The notes beneath the pieces were generated by a model. That model did not search any database and was not told where the DNA came from. It saw only the letters and a program-made list of their open reading frames with translations. Below are positions 43,370-53,625 of a stretch of 64,000 nucleotides of DNA, piece after piece (within the stretch, counting starts at the first letter, position 1; each line of letters opens with the position of its first letter). The stretch comes from Prorocentrum cordatum. Its lineage: Eukaryota; Sar; Dinophyceae; Prorocentrales; Prorocentraceae. The translations under genes and the position numbers were made by a program. The stretch spans positions 124,001 to 188,000 of the forward strand of contig CAUYUJ010004324.1 of NCBI GenBank assembly GCA_963575745.1, in the 5' to 3' direction.

Positions 43370-44115
43370 CGATGACCTCCCGACGGTCCCAGAGGCCTCC
43401 AAGAAGCCCCAAGAGCGCCCCACGAGCGATCCAAGACCGCTCAGGATGGCTTCAAGACGGCCAATGCGCCCCCTGGAGGGTCCAAGAGTGCCCGAAGAGA
43501 CCCCTCAAGAGGGCCGCGAGAGGCCAACATCGTCCCATTCCCGCGGGGGAAAGCATTTTCGCAGCTTCGTTTTACCAGCGCCCATAACGGCCCCAGCGGG
43601 CGCCAAGACGGCCTACCACCAAACAGGACGGACCTTGGACGGTCCGAGAGAGACCCCAAAGGCGCCCCGGATGGACAACGAGGCCCTAAGAGGGCCCTGA
43701 GGAGGAGCTCGAACTTCGAACCCAAGGCGGCAAGAGGATCCCAAAGATCGCCAGCAGGCCCCCCAGAAGCTTCCCAGAGGCCCCTTGATGCCCCCAAGAA
43801 GCCAAAAGGATGCCCCACAGCCGCCTTCAAGAGGCCCGCATGCTTCCAAAAGGCCCCCAGGAGGCCTCTAAGAAGACCCCAAGCAGCCTCTAAGAGGCCA
43901 CGCGTCCACATCCTACACGATGTTCCCAGAGAGGTTTCGGGGAATGATGAATCGGACCTCGAGGCCCCACTCGAGACACCAATACGCTTCACAGTGGTCC
44001 CCACAAACGGCAAACCCTAGAGGGCCCATTGTGGCGCCAAAGCCGCTCATAAACGCCTCCATGACGACCCAGGACCCGCCAAGAACGCTCCAAGAGTACC
44101 TCCAAGAGGCCTCAG
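43370..44115 (-). repeat. GGCC-family array, reverse orientation
   Basis: About 0.75 kb of degenerate units such as CCCCAAGAGCGCCCC and CCTCCAAGAGGCC. The minus strand reads in the same sense as the arrays at 7 and 21-25 kb, without a conserved core copy. No gene. Confidence 0.75.
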
Positions 44116-44211
44116 GGAGGTGACAGTCAGAGATTTGCTGATGGTTGTTTCATTCATTTTAGCGCACTCGCTTTCTTCGTCTTCACAGAGTCCGAGATGG
44201 CGAATAACCAG

Positions 44212-45183
44212 TTACGCTACCGAGGAACCCCACATACCTATTTTATTTCCCATGTGTACAATCGGTGCTTCTGCTGCTGCTCCTCCTTCTCCTCCTCGGT
44301 GTCCTCCTCCTGCTGCTGCTTCTGCTGCTGCTGCTGCTGCGTCTGCTGCTGCAGCTGCTGCTGCTGCTGCTGCTGCCGCTGCTGCTGCCCCACCTCCCCG
44401 TCCTCCTCCTCAAAGGGCCCTCACCCCCAGCGCACCCCCTGTGGCGTCGAGGAAATGCCACGCCTGCCACGCCCTGGGAGCCTGCAACGCATAGGGCCCC
44501 CACCCCGAGCGCACCCTTGGGGGGGTGGGGGCCCTATGCGTTGCACGCAGCGCATAGGGCCCCCACCCCCAGCGCACCCCCTGCGGCGCCCAGGAAATGC
44601 CACGCCTGCCACGCCCTGGGAGCCTACAACGCATAGGGCCCCCACCCCCAGCGCACCCCCTGTGGCGTGCCTGGACGAGGGGAGGGGGGAGGTGTGAGAC
44701 GCGGGTGCGGCGCGGCAGGGAAATTACGCTACCGAGGAACCCCACATAGCTATTTTATGTCCCATGTGTACCATCGGTGCTTCTGCTGCTGCTCCTCCTT
44801 CTCCTCCTCGGTGTCCTCCTCCTGCTGCTGCTTCTGCTGCTGCTGCTGCGTCTGCTGCTGCAGCTGCTGCTGCTGCTGCTGCTGCTGCTGCCGCTGCTGC
44901 TGCCCCACCTCCCCGTCCTTCTCCTCAAAGGGCCCTCACCCCCAGCGCACCCCCTGTGGCGTCGAGGAAATGCCACGCCTGCCACGCCCTGGGAGCCTGC
45001 AACGCGTAAGGCCCCCACCCCGAGCGCACCCTTGGGGGGATGGGGGCCCTATGCGTTGCACGCAGCGCATAGGGCCCCCACCCCCAGCGCACCCCCTGCG
45101 GCGCCCAGGAAATGCCACGCCTGCCACGCCCTGGGAGCCTACAACGCATAGGGCCCCCACCCCCAGCGCACCCCCTGTGGCGT
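44212..45183 (+). repeat. 511-bp tandem duplication with CTG tract and hairpin
   Basis: TTACGCTACCGAGGAACCCC starts copy 1 at 44212 and copy 2 at 44723. Each copy holds a (CTG)n-rich pyrimidine tract of about 120 bp, then GC-rich subrepeats built on CAACGCATAGGGCCCCCACC. Within each copy, TGCAACGCATAGGGCCCCCA and its reverse complement form a hairpin of about 23-bp arms (44483-44545 and 44998-45060). The separator ending GACGCGGGTGCGGCGCGGCA also recurs after copy 2, so a third unit has been lost or replaced by the CTGTG run. Confidence 0.9.
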
Positions 45184-45262
45184 TGTGCTGTGCTGTGCTG
45201 TGCTGCTGTGCGGTGAGCTGTGCTGTGCCGTGCTGTGCTGTGCTGTGCTGAGTTGAGCTGAG
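45181..45262 (+). repeat. CTGTG pentanucleotide repeat
   Basis: About 80 bp of TGTGC/TGAGC units replacing the end of the 511-bp module. Confidence 0.9.
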
Positions 45263-45439
45263 CTGCGAGAAGGAGAAGGGGATGGGGGAGGTGCGAGACG
45301 CGGGTGCGGCGCGGCAGGGAAGAAAACCATAACCCCACGAAACATGTGGGGAAAAAACAGAACCCCACGAAACATGTGGGGAACAACGCTCCAATGCCAG
45401 CCATACGCCTGCGGCCACTACAACCTATAGAATCTTGAA

Positions 45440-45575
45440 TGCTTCCCCGACTCCAGCGTTACGTGTTCTGCCCACTCTGGTCGTTTCTCCGACTCCTGCT
45501 CATACCTTTCCGACTCCGGTTCCCATCCATCTCTCCGACTCCGGCTCTCTCTCCGACTCCTGCCCCCAGACGTCT
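45440..45575 (+). repeat. TCCGACTCC minisatellite
   Basis: Six or so TCCGACTCC(T/G)G elements separated by 10-25 bp of pyrimidine-rich sequence. No gene. Confidence 0.6.
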
Positions 45576-45854
45576 CCTGAGGGCTCCGCCCCCCCCGCGC
45601 CGCCCTATGAGGGCTGGTCCCGCCGGACCGAACTCGCGCGCTCGCCTCGCATCGCCTCGCCTAAGAAATGCCAGTCCAAGAAGGCCCCATAGGGTCCCAA
45701 GATGCCCCAACATGACACTGCATGCCATCACAGCACCACGGGAAAACACGAAAACGGTCCTGGCACGCCCCAGGAGGACCACAAAACGGCTCAAGAGAGC
45801 CTTTTTGTCCGTCCTCCATGTCTTATTCTGCCTCCTGCCTCCGTCGTTCCTCGT

Positions 45855-46560
45855 CCTTCCCGCACGTGCCCCGTAAGCTGGCGTGACAGCGCGTGCATGC
45901 TATCGCAAGGCAGCTTTCTCTCCGTGCTCCGTTGCCCCTCCTTCTTCCTGCACGTGCCCCGCCAGCTGGCGTGACAGCGCATGTCATCGCGCCACCATCG
46001 CAGAGCGGATTTCGTTGGGAAAACGATAGGATGGGCCCGGAGTGTCCTGGAGAATTTGTTCCGGATTTCGAGGTGCATTCCGTGCGAATTTGTTTGGCCA
46101 GGAAAAAAAACCAAAAGAATCCACGCGAAATTCTTTTCGCTTCCGGCAAAGATCCACGCAGAAATCCACGCAAGAATCCGCTGCAGCACGTCTGCAAGGC
46201 GGGTGCAATGACGCCAGGTGGCGTGACAGCGCATGCATTCAATATAATGGTTACGGTCCCTCCTTCCTCTTTTTTCCTTGCTCTTCCTGCAAACGCTCCG
46301 CCACCTGGCGTCACAGCGCGTCCATTCTCTCGTCCGTCCGTCCTTTGGCATTCCTCGTTCGTTCTGCACGTGCTCCGCCGGCTGGCGTGGCAGCGGGTGG
46401 CAGCCAGTCCCGTCCTGCGTCATTCCTCGCTTCTCCCGTACGTGCTCGGCCAGCCAGGGTGACAGCGAGTGCCTTCTTCTAAAGGCAGTTGTTTGCAGAT
46501 CATCGGGCAATTCTCGTTGCCCCTGCATGTTCACCGCCAGTCCGTGTGATAGCGCGTGCG
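45855..46560 (+). repeat. 75-90-bp repeat centred on CGCCAGCTGGCGTGACAGCG
   Basis: Seven copies of a core such as GCACGTGCCCCGCCAGCTGG followed by CGTGACAGCGCATGC occur at about 45861, 45949, 46210, 46290, 46365, 46437 and 46520. The core contains the palindromes CACGTG and CGCCAGCTGGCG. Copies are separated by T/C-rich filler, and a 200-bp non-repetitive piece interrupts between the second and third copies. No convincing gene is present. Confidence 0.8.
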
Positions 46561-46574
46561 TTCTCTTTCATTGC

Positions 46575-47060
46575 ACCCGTTCTTCTCCTCCCCACTCTTC
46601 CCCGCCCCATTCCACCCAATTTCACTCCTCCCCACTTCTCTGCACTCCTCCCATTATCCCCACTCCGCTCCACTCCACTCCACTGCTCCCCATTCCTACG
46701 CAGTCCACTACATTTCCCCCACTCCTCCCCACCCCTCCCCACCCCTCCTCACTCCTTCCCATTCCTCCCCACTCCATCCTTTCCCACTCCTCCGCATTCG
46801 TCTGCGTTCCTTTCGACTGTATCCCACTCTCCATTCCTCCCGTCTTTCCACTCTCTCCAAATCAATATCATTCACACTCAAGTCAACTCCATTCCACTCC
46901 ACTCCGCTCCTATCTTCGCGCTACTTCCCACCCAATTGCACTTTTCTCCATCCGTCTCCATTTCATTTCTCTATGCTCTTCCCCAGCTCTCCACATTTGT
47001 CCCCGTACTTCACTTGTCCCCACTGCTCCCCACGAGTATCCCCAGGGACATCACATGGTA
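46575..47060 (+). repeat. Pyrimidine-rich CCCCACTCC minisatellite
   Basis: Degenerate CCACTCC(T/A)CCC units over nearly 500 bp. Frames of up to about 280 codons cross it, all Ser/Pro/His/Leu-rich and repeat-derived. 47061-47470 is non-repetitive. A 91-codon ATG frame (47070-47345; IQISANYVLDISPDPVDVPR) looks mildly protein-like but has no motif. Confidence 0.8.
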
Positions 47061-47474
47061 TAAACAAGTATGCAGCCAATGCGTATACACGTTCTACAGG
47101 CCCCACTTTCCCAAACCAGCGCCGAAGCCAATCCAAGAGCATGCGACAACATCCAAATATCAGCAAACTACGTCCTCGACATTTCACCAGATCCAGTCGA
47201 TGTCCCAAGGCTGTTCAGCGATCCCCCCGACAAACCCTCAAGCCAAGGCTTGCGTGTTGCGACAGCGATATGGCAAACCTGGACGGCGCCATTAGGGCTA
47301 AAGACACACGCTGCCCCCCCCACCCCCCCCAAAGACAGCGTCTAAACAGCTCCGACGCCAGTTCAACGAAGCCCTGCGAAATCCCATAACTGGCCAAAGA
47401 CGGCCGCAACCCTTCTCTGACAGCGAGTCGTCCGCAACCCATACTTTCGTATCATCACAGCGCCCTGGGCTGCG

Positions 47475-47562
47475 CTAGAACTTCAGCGCGCGCGGAGCGA
47501 GCGCATGCGGTTCTTGTGTGTGTGTGTGTGTGTTTGTGTGTGTGTGTTTGTGTATCTATGCG
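47475..47562 (+). repeat. Second hairpin plus GT microsatellite
   Basis: CTAGAACTTCAGCGCGCGCG followed by GAGCGAGCGCATGCGGTTCTTG resembles the hairpin at 42610 (same CTAGAAC start, GC-rich inner stem, GGTTCT end). It is again followed at once by a simple repeat, here GTGTGT. The preceding bases (CCTGGGCTGCG versus CCTGGGGCGTG) also match. Confidence 0.75.
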
Positions 47563-47858
47563 TATCATGAACAAAGACGAGGTGATGAAGGGAGCAGGGG
47601 CGAGGATAGATGGTAGGCCAGGGGAGTGTAGGGGTGGGAGCGGAGGGGGGGAGGCTCCCCGGGGGGAGGCAACCGGAAGTGCGTTCGCAGCAAACTTGAT
47701 CTCGGCGTGGCTAGCTGCAAGATGGTCGTCGTCGTCGTGGGGCGATCAGGCGGCGGAGGGGGACGACGACGATGCCCTCGTCATCGTAGTCGGGAAAAGG
47801 GAAGAGACGGCAGAGGAGGAGGAGGGGGGCAAAGGGAACCAGGAGGGAGTCAGCTACG

Positions 47859-48003
47859 CGCACAGGGGGGTGGAGGGCTTCTTAGAAGCACCCCTGCTTC
47901 TTAGAAGGCGCGGGCCTTATCTATAGATTTAATTCCGTCGCCTTCTTAGAAGCAGCCTCCTTCTAAGAAATCCTCCCCCCTCCCTCCACGCCCGTGTGCG
48001 CGT
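47859..48003. mobile_element. Fold-back element C with CTTCTTAGAAG motifs
   Basis: GGAGGGCTTCTTAGAAGCAC followed by CCCTGCTTCTTAGAAGGCG (47872-47910) pairs with the reverse complement of 47938-47976, around a 27-bp AT-rich loop with TATCTATAGATTTAATT. The pairing extends outward through CGCGCAC/GTGCGCG to about 47859 and 48003. Each arm carries smaller palindromes (CTTCTTAGAAG). There is no coding capacity; a MITE-like element is the simplest reading. 48004-48770 has no recognisable gene. Confidence 0.75.
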
Positions 48004-48772
48004 CGTTCAGGGAGGCGGGGGGTGGGAACGGGAGAGGGGTAGCCAGGAAAGAGGGCAGCAGCAATACAAGAGGTGGAGCAGGGAGGGCGGGGCGATCCGC
48101 GCCGCGCGCGCGCGCCCGGACCTCCGAGGACGAGGGCAGCCTGCACCGCAGGATGAAGGATCCCGTCCCGGGCGCCAAGGGGTGCGATCGGGGGCGTCCA
48201 AGAGAGGATTGAGGACTCGGGCGTTCTACGTTCGAGTTTGTCATGCGTTTTTGTATCTTTCGGCGTCTTGTCCAGCCTCTGGATGCTTTTCAGCAGCTGC
48301 GACTCGCCGAGGGCGTTCCGGGGGTTCCGGATCGTTCCGAACGGCTGGTGGAGGTCCGAATTACGACCCGAAATCCACCAGGCGCCGAAGAGGGGGGTGA
48401 GGACCAGGGGCGTATGGATATTCCCGGGGCCATGACGTCTCCCAGTTTCCATGACCCCCTGTTCTCACGGCGGGTTCCTTGGTCCCCCCCCTCGTCTGCG
48501 TAATTACGTGCCTCGGGCCATGATGCGCCCCCCCACTCTTCTTGGCCGCCCTCGTCGGCGCACCCAGAGCCGACACGAACATCCGCCGCTCTGCGGTTGA
48601 TCGGGAGTTTCTGTATATATAGAAGAAGGGGCGCGCGCTTCTGGGCGAGAGGGAAACGACCGAGAGAAGAAGGGGCGGCCGCCCCACAGGACCTCTCCAT
48701 GGTGCCGGAAGCCCATCAGGGCTCCCTCAGGGCCCCTCCCCCAGGGCCGGGGCTCCCTCGCCTGCCCCCTCC

Positions 48773-48845
48773 CCCTCCTCCTCCTCCTCCTCCTCCTCCT
48801 CCTCCTCCTCCTCCTCCTCCTCCTCCTCCTCCTCCTCCTCCTCCT
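48773..48845 (+). repeat. (CTC)n microsatellite
   Basis: About 70 bp of CCT triplets directly before the 131-bp satellite. Confidence 0.95.
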
Positions 48846-48888
48846 TCGCCCCCGTCGGCATATCCAGGCGTGTCATGCAGTCAGGTCG

Positions 48889-50581
48889 TCCGTCCAGAAA
48901 CGGTGCCAGAGGCCGCTCTGGGCTCCTCTGGGCATCCCCCCCGGGGCCCGTTTTGTGAGGATGTCTCAGGCGAGGGCGCCGGTTTGGGATTCGTCGGACC
49001 GGATCCAGCGGATCCAGCGGATCCGTCCGGAAACGGTGCCGGAGGCCGCTCTGGGCTCCTCTGGGCATCCCCCCCGGGGCCCGTTTTGTGAGGATGTCTC
49101 AGGCGAGGGCGCCGGTTTGGGATTCGTCACCGGATCCAGCGGATCCAGCGGATCCGTCCGGAAACGGTGCCGGAGGCCGCTCTGGGCTCCTCTGGGCATC
49201 CCCCCCGGGGCCCGTTTTGTGAGGATGTCTCAGGCGAGGGCGCCGGTTTGGGATTCGTCACCGGATCCAGCGGATCCAGCGGATCCGTCTGGAAACGGTG
49301 CCGGAGGCCGCTCTGGGCTCCTCTGGGCTCCCCCCCGGGGCCCGTTTTGTGAGGACCGGAGGCCGCTCTGGGCTCCTCTGGGCATCCCCCCCGGGGCCCG
49401 TTTTGTGAGGATGTCTCAGGCGAGGGCGCCGGTTTGGGATTCGTCACCGGATCCAGCGGATCCAGCGGATCCGTCCGGAAACGGTGCCGGAGGCCGCTCT
49501 GGGCTCCTCTGGGCATCCCCCCCGGGGCCCGTTTTGTGAGGATGTCTCAGGCGAGGGCGCCGGTTTGGGATTCGTCACCGGATCCAGCGGATCCAGCGGA
49601 TCCAGCGGATCCGTCCGGAAACGGTGCCGGAGGCCGCTCTGGGCTCCTCTGGGCATCCCCCCCGGGGCCCGTTTTGTGAGGATGTCTCAGGCGAGGGCGC
49701 CGGTTTGGGATTCGTCACCGGATCCAGCGGATCCAGCGGATCCGTCCGGAAACGGTGCCGGAGGCCGCTCTGGGCTCCTCTGGGCATCCCCCCCGGGGCC
49801 CGTTTTGTGAGGATGTCTCAGGCGAGGGCGCCGGTTTGGGATTCGTCACCGGATCCAGCGGATCCAGCGGATCCAGCGGATCCGTCCGGAAACGGTGCCG
49901 GAGGCCGCTCTGGGCTCCTCTGGGCATCCCCCCCGGGGCCCGTTTTGTGAGGATGTCTCAGGCGAGGGCGCCGGTTTGGGATTCGTCACCGGATCCAGCG
50001 GATCCAGCGGATCCGTCCGGAAACGGTGCCGGAGGCCGCTCTGGGCTCCTCTGGGCATCCCCCCCGGGGCCCGTTTTGTGAGGATGTCTCAGGCGAGGGC
50101 GCCGGTTTGGGATTCGTCACCGGATCCAGCGGATCCAGCGGATCCGTCCGGAAACGGTGCCGGAGGCCGCTCTGGGCTCCTCTGGGCATCCCCCCCGGGG
50201 CCCGTTTTGTGAGGATGTCTCAGGCGAGGGCGCCGGTTTGGGATTCGTCACCGGATCCAGCGGATCCAGCGGATCCGTCCGGAAACGGTGCCGGAGGCCG
50301 CTCTGGGCTCCTCTGGGCATCCCCCCCGGGGCCCGTTTTGTGAGGATGTCTCAGGCGAGGGCGCCGGTTTGGGATTCGTCACCGGATCCAGCGGATCCAG
50401 CGGATCCGTCCGGAAACGGTGCCGGAGGCCGCTCTGGGCTCCTCTGGGCATCCCCCCCGGGGCCCGTTTTGTGAGGATGTCTCAGGCGAGGGCGCCGGTT
50501 TGGGATTCGTCACCGGATCCAGCGGATCCAGCGGATCCAGCGGATCCGTCCGGAAACGGTGCCGGAGGCCGCTCTGGGCTT
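48889..50581 (+). repeat. 131-bp satellite with nested 9-bp repeats
   Basis: Some 13 units begin CCGTCCGGAAACGGTGCCGG, pass GGGGCCCGTTTTGTGAGGAT and end in two or three copies of GGATCCAGC. Units are therefore 131 or 140 bp, alternating irregularly. One extra partial unit is inserted at about 49355. Away from the first copy the units are virtually identical, implying recent expansion or homogenisation. Since 131 is not a multiple of three, successive units change frame; the many 70-108-codon frames are artefacts. Confidence 0.97.
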
Positions 50582-50694
50582 GTGCTCTTCGCGCCGGGGG
50601 TGAGGATGACGTGAGTTCCACAAAAACTCCCTCAAATGAGAATGGGCACGAGCCAGTCGTCCTGTTCGTGGCCCGCTGGCGGCGGTCAGAGCTG

Positions 50695-50744
50695 CAGACC
50701 TGCAGATTTGTGCGCGCCAACAGACTCGCAAGTCTGCAGGTCTG
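50695..50744. repeat. 16-bp-arm hairpin
   Basis: CAGACCTGCAGATTTG pairs with CAAGTCTGCAGGTCTG across an 18-bp loop, with one mismatch. 50765-51030 then holds a degenerate CAT/TCA triplet tract. Confidence 0.7.
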
Positions 50745-51125
50745 TGCGCTTTCCTTTCCTCCTGGTCATCTTTGTTGCCATCCTCATCAACGCCGCCGTG
50801 TTCGTCATCATCGGTAATTACCGTCATCAGTGCCACCCTCATCTTCACCGTCAACCATCATTGGGTTTGCACTATCACAGCCACTATCGCGATCAAACGC
50901 CATCATCTACGTTCAGGTTATCATCATCACCTCATCGATTTAAGTCTCCCATCACAGTTATCGTTAGCACCCATCCTTTGTTATCATTCATCATCACTTC
51001 GCCGTCATCATCACCATCGTCAGCCACGTAAAACTCAAACGGGCGCGCTGGCCCGGGTGCTCCCGAGAATCCGCCTCGGTTCCGCTGCCCATGCCGCCAT
51101 GGCCGCTTCCAACACGGAGAATTAG

Positions 51126-51446
51126 ATGGAACAACTGGCTTCGGGTCAACCATCCTTTGCCAGCTCGCGCGAGGACAGAAGGGATGGCCACTGGCGTCGG
51201 CGGAAGTGTTCCCGTGACGCCCCCGCCGTGGTCGCATTGCATGGGGAAAACCCAAGGGTGAAGGCGTACCGCGCTTCGCGGCACGACCTGCCGGACCTCG
51301 TCTTCAAGTGGGAGAAGGGCTTCCACGATCCCCCAGCAGACAGCGACGAAATTCGTCGTCGTGCTTTGCGCGCCGTGCCGCGCGGGATCCAGGAACTCTG
51401 GCCGTTCCTCCATGCCTTTCAGATGTTCGAGGCGGCTCACCGTTGA
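51126..51446 (+). other. Possible small protein or exon, unidentified
   Basis: An ATG frame of 106 codons ends in TGA. Its second half looks protein-like: FKWEKGFHDPPADSDEIRRR, ALRAVPRGIQELWPFLHAFQ. The opposite strand is also open here with comparably plausible composition (FRQLVSTVSRLEHLKGMEER), so strand is not certain. No domain is recognised. It sits between a CAT-rich tract and the GC-rich array starting at about 52060. Confidence 0.25.
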
Positions 51447-52059
51447 CACGAGCTGCCGAAAGCTTGCCGCGATGAGCATAATGGCGACAAACATATGATC
51501 GAGATTGACTTCTGGGCGTGGCACCAGTATTGCGCAGTGAACAAGAGCCCCATGACGGAAGACGTGCGTTTCGTTCTGTCGACTTCGGCTGCGCATGATA
51601 CGTCGTCCCAGCGGACAAGTTCGTATGGGAATTCGAGCAAGAGCTCCTGGAGCTGGGCAAGGCAACGGGCGTCCAATAATGTCCTCGCGCGGAGGGGCGC
51701 GCATCGCCCCGCTGCTTCAGCGCCGTCGATCGCCAGCCCGATGCCTTCAGGAACGCGCGCCACGCAAGCTCGATAATAGGTTCCTCGTTGTCGACGATGA
51801 CATGGATCCCCTGTCCTCCTCGACCGTGCAAGCCCTGTCCAGGGCCCAGGAAATCCGGCCAGGAAGCCGCGTGGACGGCAGCCCTTGCCACAGCCAGTGC
51901 CAGCGCCACCCCGCCGCCGCGGCCGTTGGCGGACTTCGCCCCCGCTTCGCCGCCTCCGCGGCCGCTTGCGGCCGCCGCCCACGAGGCCGCCGCGGCGCGC
52001 GCGGCCTCCGCGGCCTCCGCGCCACGCGCGGCCGCCGCGGCATGCTGGCAAGCGCCTGG

Positions 52060-53560
52060 CACACGCCTCGCGGCCCCATAGGGGGTCCACAGAAGGTCCC
52101 AGTGGGTGTGCCTGCGCGCGTCCCCCGCGCGCATTTCGGCAAACCCTTCGCACGTGTCGCGACCCCATAGGGTGCTCCCCCGACCAGTGGGCGTGCCCGC
52201 ATGCGTCCCCCGCCTCCATTTCGGCTCGCTTTCGAACGTTTCGCGGCCCCCCAGCGGGTGCTCCCACGCGCGCCCCCCGCGCCCATGTCGGCGCACCCGT
52301 CGCACGCTTCGCGGCCCCATATGGGGCTCCACCGATGGTCCCAGCGGGTGCGCCCGCGCGTGTCCCCGGGAGCGCGCGCCGGCGCATCGCGCGCGCGTGC
52401 CCCGACCCCGTGGCGCGCCCATGTCGGCGCGCCCTTCGCGCGCTACTTGGCTCTACAGGGAGCTCCGCCGGCGGCCCCAGCGGGCGCGACTGCGTGCGCC
52501 CGACCGCGCCCATTTCGGCACGCCCCACACGCGCGCGGTGGCCCTTATAGGGGGCCCCACGGAAGGTCCCGTCGGGGGCGCCCTCGCGCGCCCCCCGCGC
52601 CCATGTCGGCACGCCCCTCGCGCGCTTTGCGGCCCCATATGGGGCTCCACCGAAGGTCCCAGTGGGCGCGCCCGCATGCGTCCCCCACGCCAAGTTCGGC
52701 GCATCGCGCGCGCGCGTCCTGGCCCCGCGGCGCGCCCATGTCGGCGCGCCCTTCACGCGCTATTTGGCCTTATAGGGGGCTCGGCACGCCCCTCGCGCGC
52801 TTCGTGGCTCATTGGGAGCTCCGCCGAAGGCCCAGGTGGCAATGCTCGCATGCAGCTCCACCCCCATTCTGGCACACCCCTCGCGCGCTTCGTGACTCCA
52901 TTGTTTGTCTGGGTCCTGGGGATCAGCCCCTCGTTCACTTTTTTCTCGTCTTTCGGGCCCCCCGTCGCGCGTCGGGCACGCGCGGGAACAAGTGTTCTGA
53001 CGATGACCCGCGAGTGGCTAAAAAAGAGCCCCCAGCGGCGCGGCTCGCATCTGGTTCCGCCTCCAGTCCAGCACGCTCTTCGCGCGGCTCGTGGCCCCAT
53101 AGGAGCCTCCGCCGAGGGCCCCAGCGGCAGGGTTCGCATCCGTTTCCGCCTCCAGCACACACGCCCTTCACGCGGTTCGTGGCCTCGTGCAGAGCTCCGC
53201 CGAAGGTTCCAGCGGTGGCGCCCGCGCGCAGCTCCACCCGCAAATCGGCGCGCCCCTCGCGCGCTTCGTGGCCCCGCAGGGAGCTCTGCCGAAGGCCCCA
53301 GCGGCAGCGACCGCGCGCCGTTCCACCCCCGCTCCGGCGCACCCATCGCGCGCGTCGCGGCCCCATGAGGGGCCCCGCCGAAGTCTCCAGGGACAGCAGC
53401 CGCATGCGGTTTCACTTTCGATTTTCGCGAATCCCCATTATAGGGGGCCTCACCGAAAGGCCCCAGTGGCAGCGCCCGCACGGCGGCCCCGCCGCATTTC
53501 GGCACGCCCTTCACGCGCTTCGCGGCCCCGTGAGAAGATCCACCGACGGCGATACTCACA
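52060..53560. repeat. Degenerate 70-90-bp GC-rich tandem array
   Basis: The block CGGCCCCATA(G/T)GGGGCTCC recurs about every 70-96 bp, alternating with CGCGCCCATGTCGGCGC and CCCAGCGGGCGCGCCCGC blocks. There are roughly 16-18 units, increasingly diverged downstream. The unit lacks stops in most frames, producing open frames of up to about 400 codons on the plus strand and 440 on the minus. Their translations are Arg/Pro/Ala repeats and should not be called genes. The long plus-strand frame happens to continue into the candidate gene at 53626. Confidence 0.85.
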
Positions 53561-53625
53561 ACAAGGGCGCCCGCGACTGCATTTGGTTAGGCCCTTCGCC
53601 GGGCTTTTTTTTTCGGGCAGGTGAC

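Noticed and set aside
48889-50581. CRISPR-like regular array
   Set aside because: The whole 131-bp unit is repeated, with no variable spacers, in a eukaryotic context. The same applies to the 73-bp array at 10691.
52106-53600. Open frames of 370-740 codons on both strands
   Set aside because: GC-rich 70-90-bp repeats lacking stops. Only the part after 53626 changes to protein-like composition, and it was called separately.
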